DNA of 53,942 nucleotides from Nitrospirae bacterium YQR-1. Lineage in GTDB: Bacteria > Nitrospirota > Thermodesulfovibrionia > Thermodesulfovibrionales > Magnetobacteriaceae. The stretch covers positions 1-53,942 of the forward strand of contig JAMOBJ010000025.1 of the NCBI GenBank assembly GCA_039908095.1, in the 5' to 3' direction. The notes under the pieces are model-generated. The model ran no database searches, was not told where the DNA came from, and worked only from the letters and a program-made list of their open reading frames with translations. Below are positions 49,767-53,942 of the stretch, one piece after another (the first letter of the stretch is position 1; each line of letters begins with the position of its first letter). Made by a program: the position numbers and the translations under genes.

Positions 49767-51509
49767 ATGATGATGCCTGCCGGTGAAAATAGCAAAAGCT
49801 GCCTGCCTTATGCCGGCAGCTCCAGTGTTGTAGTTATAGCGGCTGTTTTAGCTCTTATCACCCTTGCTGTGTATATGCCGGCACGTTCCAACAATTTCAT
49901 ATCCTTTGATGATGACTCCTACATTACTGAAAATCCTCATATCAAAGACGGTATTACACTTAATGCTCTAAAATGGGCATTTACAGAACACTACAGCTAC
50001 AACTACCATCCTCTTACGTGGGTTACCCACATGGTGGATGTCTCTCTCTACGGCTTAAAACCGCAAGGACATCACCTGACAAATGTCTTCTTTCACGTCA
50101 TCAATGTGGTAATTGTCTTTTTGACTCTTACCTATCTGACCAATCGGCCACGTGCAGCTCTCATAGTCTCGGCACTGTTTGCACTTGCCCCGGTTAATGT
50201 TGAAACCGTGGCGTGGGTATCTGAAAGAAAAAACCTCCTTTCAACCAGCTTTTGGTTTTTAACCATACTCTCCTATGCTTATTATGTAAAACTGGGCGGC
50301 TCTCTGAGATACACCCTTACTGTTATGTGTTTTCTTTTAGGACTGCTTTCAAAGGCAATGCTTGTTACGCTTCCATTTGTTTTATTGCTTCTGGACTTCT
50401 GGCCGCTGCAACGTTTTGCTACAAAAAATATGATACAGTTATCAATTGAAAAACTCCCGCTTTTAGGACTAAGCCTTGTCTTTATTTTTGTTACGATATT
50501 TACCCAGACAACCGGCGGTAACGTTGTACCCCTCTCTGTGCTCCCCTTTGATATACGTCTTGAAAATGCCGCTCTGTCATACATAAGATATCTTGGGAAA
50601 ATTTTCTGGCCTTCCAATTTCTCAATTTTTTATCCATATGTTATATCTAAATCCGTTGTGCCTGCCATTTGCGCAGCCTGTGTTGTTATATTCATAACAG
50701 TATTTTCAATCATAAAAAGACAAAGCTACCCGTGGTTGTTCACAGGCTGGCTCTGGTTTACGGTAACCCTCATACCTGTAATTCAAATAGTGCAGACCGG
50801 ATGGGCATCCATGGCGGACAGATACGCATATGTCCCCCAAATCGGTATATTCATCACCCTGTCATGGTCTCTTACTGTAGTTTTGGAGGAGAGAATATTT
50901 TTACAAAAACTATCTGTTTTAGTATTTGCAGCAATACTTTGCTTTTTGTACATTACCACATCCATGCAGTTAAAACACTGGAAAGATTCCGAGAGTCTTT
51001 ACTTGCACGCAATGCAGGTAACAGATAATAACTATGTAGCCTATGGAGAGTACGGACTTTGTCTTATGAATAAGGGTAAAGTGAAGGAATCAATCCCGTA
51101 TTTTATGAGAGCTCTGGAAATACTGCCCGGTAGTCCCACGCTAAATTACTATACATGGAAGGCATACATTACCAGCGGCAACGTGAAGGAGGCCTCAGGA
51201 TATTTTTTAAAGGCATCCCCGCTGATAAGAGTGGAAAACACACCTTCAATAGCAAAAATGCTTGGAATTTCCCTGCTAAAGAATAAAAAATACGGCGATG
51301 CATATGCAAGCTTTTTAGAGGCGCTTAGATTTGCCCCTGCAGATACCGGCATCTATGAGGGACTTGCACAGGCACTTATCGGCCTTAACAATCCAACAGA
51401 GGCGCTTTTGTATATTGAACAGGGATTACAACTGAAACATGATGCCCCTGTACTTTTAAAACTCAGAGGTGAAATATCCGAAACGATGCTGAGTGAGACA
51501 AAAAAGTGA
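49767..51509 (+). CDS. GT-C fold membrane protein with C-terminal TPR repeats (TMTC-like)
   Basis: A 580-residue protein with about ten membrane helices (about 22-415) and a periplasmic C-terminal TPR region (about 425-570: NYVAYGEYGLCLMNKGKVKESIPYF and further repeats). The first periplasmic loop has FISFDDDSYI, the paired acidic residues of polyprenol-phosphate-sugar glycosyltransferases, and HHLTNVFFH and PVNVETVAWVSERKN match the bacterial TMTC-like family. It may glycosylate proteins or envelope polymers. Its final codons overlap the next gene (GTGA). Confidence 0.8.
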   Translation: MMMPAGENSKSCLPYAGSSSVVVIAAVLALITLAVYMPARSNNFISFDDDSYITENPHIKDGITLNALKWAFTEHYSYNYHPLTWVTHMVDVSLYGLKPQGHHLTNVFFHVINVVIVFLTLTYLTNRPRAALIVSALFALAPVNVETVAWVSERKNLLSTSFWFLTILSYAYYVKLGGSLRYTLTVMCFLLGLLSKAMLVTLPFVLLLLDFWPLQRFATKNMIQLSIEKLPLLGLSLVFIFVTIFTQTTGGNVVPLSVLPFDIRLENAALSYIRYLGKIFWPSNFSIFYPYVISKSVVPAICAACVVIFITVFSIIKRQSYPWLFTGWLWFTVTLIPVIQIVQTGWASMADRYAYVPQIGIFITLSWSLTVVLEERIFLQKLSVLVFAAILCFLYITTSMQLKHWKDSESLYLHAMQVTDNNYVAYGEYGLCLMNKGKVKESIPYFMRALEILPGSPTLNYYTWKAYITSGNVKEASGYFLKASPLIRVENTPSIAKMLGISLLKNKKYGDAYASFLEALRFAPADTGIYEGLAQALIGLNNPTEALLYIEQGLQLKHDAPVLLKLRGEISETMLSETKK

Positions 51510-52366
51510 TAAGGAAGTTTCCACTTTATTTAAAAATAATGAGACCCAAACATTGGGTAAAAAACCTCTTTCTGCTTTCAGCTCCATTTTTTGGAGGTGT
51601 GATATTTATAAAACAAAATATACCGGTAAGCATACTGTCACTGATTAGCTTTTCATTTGCCTCAAGTGCCATGTACATCTTTAATGACCTGAGAGACTGC
51701 AAGGCTGACACTCTGCATCCGCAGAAGGCACAACGCCCCCTTGCCTCAGGGGGTATATCTAAATCTGAGGCGGCATGGTTAATTGCAGGGCTAACCATTA
51801 TGTCGGTTGTATGTTCCTTGTTTTTAAATAACGGCGTTACAGTGTGTCTTTGCCTGTATTTGATACTACAGTTTGGCTATAGCATGTACTTTAAACATAT
51901 AGCCGTGCTGGATTTATTTTTTATAGCATCGGGATTTGTGCTAAGGGTGTTTGCAGGTGGAGCTGCATATAATGTGGAAATATCCAAATGGTTGTTTCTA
52001 ACAATGTTTATGGTTTCTCTGACGCTTGCCGCCGGCAAACGCATTGCCGAGACGGCGTTTCTGGAGCTGGATGCGGCAAAGCACAGAAGGGTTCTGAGCC
52101 TCTACCCCTCAGGGCTGCTTAATGAGGTGCTTATAATAACCTCCTCCTCCGCCCTTATATGTTATATGCTTTATACGATAGAGCAGCAGAGCAGGCTTGT
52201 GTTTACAGTTCCGGTGGTAACATTCGGCCTTATCAGATACATGGCTCTGTCAAAGGTTAATCAGGGAGACCCTACTGATGCGCTTGCTCATGATCCCCAG
52301 TTGGCGGTAACCGTTGTTGTATGGCTGGCACTTGTTGCACTATTTAGATATGGGGGGCTTTCTTAG
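51506..52366 (+). CDS. UbiA-family prenyltransferase (decaprenyl-phosphate phosphoribosyltransferase-like)
   Basis: A 286-residue membrane protein with about eight to nine helices. LKIMRPKHWVKNLFLLSAPF is typical of DPPR synthase-type members, and NDLRDCKADTLHPQKAQRPL is the first Asp-rich motif, with the second in the GKRIAE region. This branch attaches phosphoribose to polyprenyl phosphate, a step towards decaprenyl-phospho-arabinose-like donors, which would suit the polyprenol-dependent GT-C enzyme just upstream. The GTG start overlaps that gene's stop by 4 nt. Confidence 0.83.
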   Translation: MIRKFPLYLKIMRPKHWVKNLFLLSAPFFGGVIFIKQNIPVSILSLISFSFASSAMYIFNDLRDCKADTLHPQKAQRPLASGGISKSEAAWLIAGLTIMSVVCSLFLNNGVTVCLCLYLILQFGYSMYFKHIAVLDLFFIASGFVLRVFAGGAAYNVEISKWLFLTMFMVSLTLAAGKRIAETAFLELDAAKHRRVLSLYPSGLLNEVLIITSSSALICYMLYTIEQQSRLVFTVPVVTFGLIRYMALSKVNQGDPTDALAHDPQLAVTVVVWLALVALFRYGGLS

Positions 52367-52410
52367 GTTGCTTAGTCCTTTGACATGACAGCAAGCATAG
52401 GGTGTGTATT

Positions 52411-53442
52411 ATGAAAATATGTTTTTTTAGACATTCATTGTTAAGCCGCGGCGGGGATAAGATGGTAGTGGAGTACGCAAACTATCTTCACGCCGCAGGG
52501 CATGATGTAACAATATATGCAAACGTGGTTAAAACCGTCTTTGATGTTAAGGCCAAAATAAAAGTTATATCATTGTTTAAGGGGAAATGGGCAAGCCTGA
52601 TTAGGGCTGTGACTCTTGCCGGAGATTTTGACGTTATCATAACGGATATCATAGTTATGGCTGCGCTATGTTCAATAAATAACAGGGGGAAGGTATTGTA
52701 TTTTGCTCAGGACTATGATGAGTCCTACTATGCAGGCTCTTTGATGAAATCCTTGATACGAGCATTGTATTTTCTGTGTTTGAGAATTTGGAGGGTACCG
52801 TCTGTGGCGGTTTCCGAACATTTAGGCACACTGCTTAGGCGGCGCTTTAAGGCGGCTGTCAGAGTTGTAACTAACGGTGTTGATGATGAGATGTTTTACC
52901 CTGATGCCGGCAGTGGATACCTTCAGTTAAAGGGCGCTGCTAAGGTTGTTTTAGTGTTGGCACGGAGTGATTACAGAAAGGGATTTGATGTGGCTCTGAA
53001 GGTGCTGAAACGTTTTGCTGAGGAGATTGAAGCTGATAAGATTAAAGTATGGGCTGTGGGGGAGAGGGTGGAGTCAGGGATTAAGATGCATAATTTTGGA
53101 TATGTTCCGCCACGTTTAATGCAAAAAATAATGTCCACAGCCGACGTGCTCCTTTACCCAACCCGCCATGAGGGACTACCATTATTTGTCTTAGAAGCAA
53201 TGGCGTGTGGCTTAGGTGTGGTTGCAACGGAGGCTTCAACGATTTTAACTAATATGAAGGATTCCTTAGTGTGCCCTGTTGAGGGGGTTGACTGCCTTTA
53301 TGAAGGGCTCAAAAAACTCATCATTGATGACAATCTCAGGGAAACACTAAGAGCTGGAGCTAATAACACAGTCAAAAAATATAGTCTTAAAAACAGTAAG
53401 AAGGGATTTGAAAACGCACTTTTAGAAATATTTAACGGGTAG
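52411..53442 (+). CDS. Family 4 glycosyltransferase
   Basis: A 343-residue GT-B enzyme starting MKICFFRHSLLSRGGDKMVVEY. The donor domain has VVLVLARSDYRKGFDVAL, HNFGYVPPRLMQKIMS and YPTRHEGLPLFVLEAMACGLGVVATE. It closes the operon with the GT-C/TPR and UbiA-like genes. I prefer ATG 52411 to the GTG at 52402; AGGGTG is upstream of both. Its stop codon adjoins the tRNA promoter. Confidence 0.86.
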   Translation: MKICFFRHSLLSRGGDKMVVEYANYLHAAGHDVTIYANVVKTVFDVKAKIKVISLFKGKWASLIRAVTLAGDFDVIITDIIVMAALCSINNRGKVLYFAQDYDESYYAGSLMKSLIRALYFLCLRIWRVPSVAVSEHLGTLLRRRFKAAVRVVTNGVDDEMFYPDAGSGYLQLKGAAKVVLVLARSDYRKGFDVALKVLKRFAEEIEADKIKVWAVGERVESGIKMHNFGYVPPRLMQKIMSTADVLLYPTRHEGLPLFVLEAMACGLGVVATEASTILTNMKDSLVCPVEGVDCLYEGLKKLIIDDNLRETLRAGANNTVKKYSLKNSKKGFENALLEIFNG

Positions 53443-53472
53443 TTGACGCAAATCTTTAAAATTTTATACAAT
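53443..53472 (+). promoter_or_regulatory. Promoter of tRNA-Val
   Basis: TTGACG (53443-53448), an 18-bp spacer and TACAAT (53467-53472). The -35 begins directly after the stop codon of the glycosyltransferase, and the tRNA starts 11 bp after the -10. Confidence 0.6.
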
Positions 53473-53482
53473 AGCCATAGAC

Positions 53483-53555
53483 AGGCGCATAGCTCAGCGG
53501 TTAGAGCGCTACCTTGACACGGTAGAGGTCGGGGGTTCGAGACCCCCTGTGCCTA
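53483..53555 (+). tRNA. tRNA-Val (anticodon GAC)
   Basis: A full cloverleaf of 73 nt: acceptor AGGCGCA with TGTGCCT, D arm GCTC/GAGC, anticodon stem CTACC/GGTAG around loop TTGACAC (anticodon GAC), and T arm GGGGG-TTCGAGA-CCCCC with discriminator A. CCA is not encoded. A run of six T residues follows within a few bases and may end transcription. Confidence 0.97.
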
Positions 53556-53942
53556 TTTTTTAATAAACATCTTATACCAAGTTGAGACGTCATACGAATG
53601 TTACTGGTACATATCGGACAGCTCAAGATTGTCTTATAATTTTGGCGAGGAAGAAATTATCCACCTGTCAGATTAAATATCGTAGCTACTCCATCTTATC
53701 CAAAAACTCCTTCTATTCATCCACCGAGCCGGCTTTCTTAATAAGGTTTTTAAATGTTTCTAATTTGTCTAAATGCTTATGTAGTTAACTCCGGCAGAGT
53801 TTTTTTATCATCTAATGATGCAGAGAAAAGACTGGATTGTCGCTCTGCGTGGGGTTGCTAACCCCCGGGAATGACAAAAGGAGGATTTTCTTTTTTCTGT
53901 CATTCCGGGCGAAAGCCGGAATCCAGTTCTTTGTTAACGGAG
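53556..53942. other. 387-bp gap with A fragment and edge-cut C element
   Basis: After the tRNA comes a left-end A fragment (ATACCAAGTTGAGACGTC at 53574), about 180 bp of unrecognised sequence, and the second C element. A 68-codon frame at 53582-53788 runs into the repeat and is not a gene. Confidence 0.5.
53781..53942. mobile_element. C element, MITE-like, copy 2 (cut by window end)
   Basis: Reverse-complement relative of 46614-46778: GTAGTTAACTCCGGCAGAG, TTTATCATCTAATGATGCAG, AAAGACTGGATT and the matching CCGGAATCCAGTTC at the end. The shared flank AAATGCTTAT lies just before it. The first hairpin arm is replaced here by a GGGGTTGC/CTAACCCC stem, so the two copies differ by an internal exchange. 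Confidence 0.65.

Noticed and set aside
53582..53788. 68-codon open frame after the tRNA
   Set aside because: Begins in an A-repeat fragment and ends inside the C element; no ribosome site.
1..53942. Magnetosome gene island
   Set aside because: The genome style suggested a magnetotactic relative, but no mam/mad-type genes are present; feoB and coiled-coil genes alone are not evidence.

Overview
The window looks like chromosomal DNA of a Gram-negative, probably anaerobic or microaerophilic bacterium, and I infer the Nitrospirota (Thermodesulfovibrionia or magnetotactic-type lineages). The reasons are an outer-membrane lipid transport operon (mlaEFDC-like), an LPS-type heptosyltransferase, anaerobic-style cobalamin and molybdopterin genes, and many multi-domain signalling proteins. 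Intergenic space is also heavily loaded with short palindromic repeats. No marker in the window proves the taxon. No phage, CRISPR, rRNA or magnetosome (mam) genes are visible.

Layout. 1-800 holds the N-terminal 266 residues of a CHAT-domain (caspase-like) protein cut by the window edge. 1257-2933 is a GT-C membrane glycosyltransferase. 3030-6014 is a cobalamin nucleotide-loop and amidation block (cobS, cobC-like phosphatase, cobQ). 6168-7379 is an MFS transporter. 7387-10060 is a minus-strand molybdenum-cofactor operon: a MoeA/MoCF-type protein, moaA, and an orphan PilJ/NarX-like sensor domain. 10312-14557 (minus) carries a Uma2-family protein, a GT2 glycosyltransferase, cysteine synthase, two tiny Cys-rich/DUF1858 genes and rsmA. 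14783-15703 encodes a membrane-anchored coiled-coil protein built of 11-residue repeats. 15915-20630 is an MFS transporter followed by an overlapping envelope glycosyltransferase operon (GT9, GT4, GT4). 20775-22610 holds a metallopeptidase-like protein and a MinD/FlhG-like ATPase. 22611-24108 is a strong promoter, a long structured leader, a secreted Ser/Thr/Gly-rich protein and a textbook terminator.

24154-26155 is a patchwork of repeats, a DUF5618-like gene, a broken small membrane gene, a heptad-repeat coiled-coil gene and a 245-bp MITE. 26181-27287 is a GT4 glycosyltransferase. 27483-31681 is a Ser/Thr phosphorylation module: degenerate receiver plus cyclic-nucleotide domain, double-FHA protein, PP2C phosphatase, and a divergently transcribed kinase with its own cyclic-nucleotide domain. 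31989-39652 is a c-di-GMP/two-component cluster: a HisKA_2 kinase interrupted at an A8 tract, REC-GGDEF, REC-PAS-kinase, a small cytochrome c and a membrane HD-GYP phosphodiesterase, with a second copy of the MITE between the last two. 39924-41799 has pepA and a cupin. 41852-46493 (minus) is recN, an orphan 2[4Fe-4S] ferredoxin and mlaE-mlaF-mlaD-mlaC. 46844-49574 is feoB followed by a DtxR-FeoA-type regulator. 49767-53442 is an envelope-sugar operon (GT-C/TPR protein, UbiA-family prenyltransferase, GT4), followed by tRNA-Val(GAC).

Three themes cross the window. First, at least three families of short inverted-repeat elements (called A, B and C below) sit between genes, are sometimes nested, and explain most gaps. 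Second, several genes have a -10 box only 5-12 nt before the ATG and no Shine-Dalgarno, so leaderless or nearly leaderless transcripts are likely, while their neighbours have strong Shine-Dalgarno sites. Third, regulation is rich: Ser/Thr kinase/phosphatase/FHA, c-di-GMP, HisKA kinases and cyclic-nucleotide domains all lie within about 12 kb.
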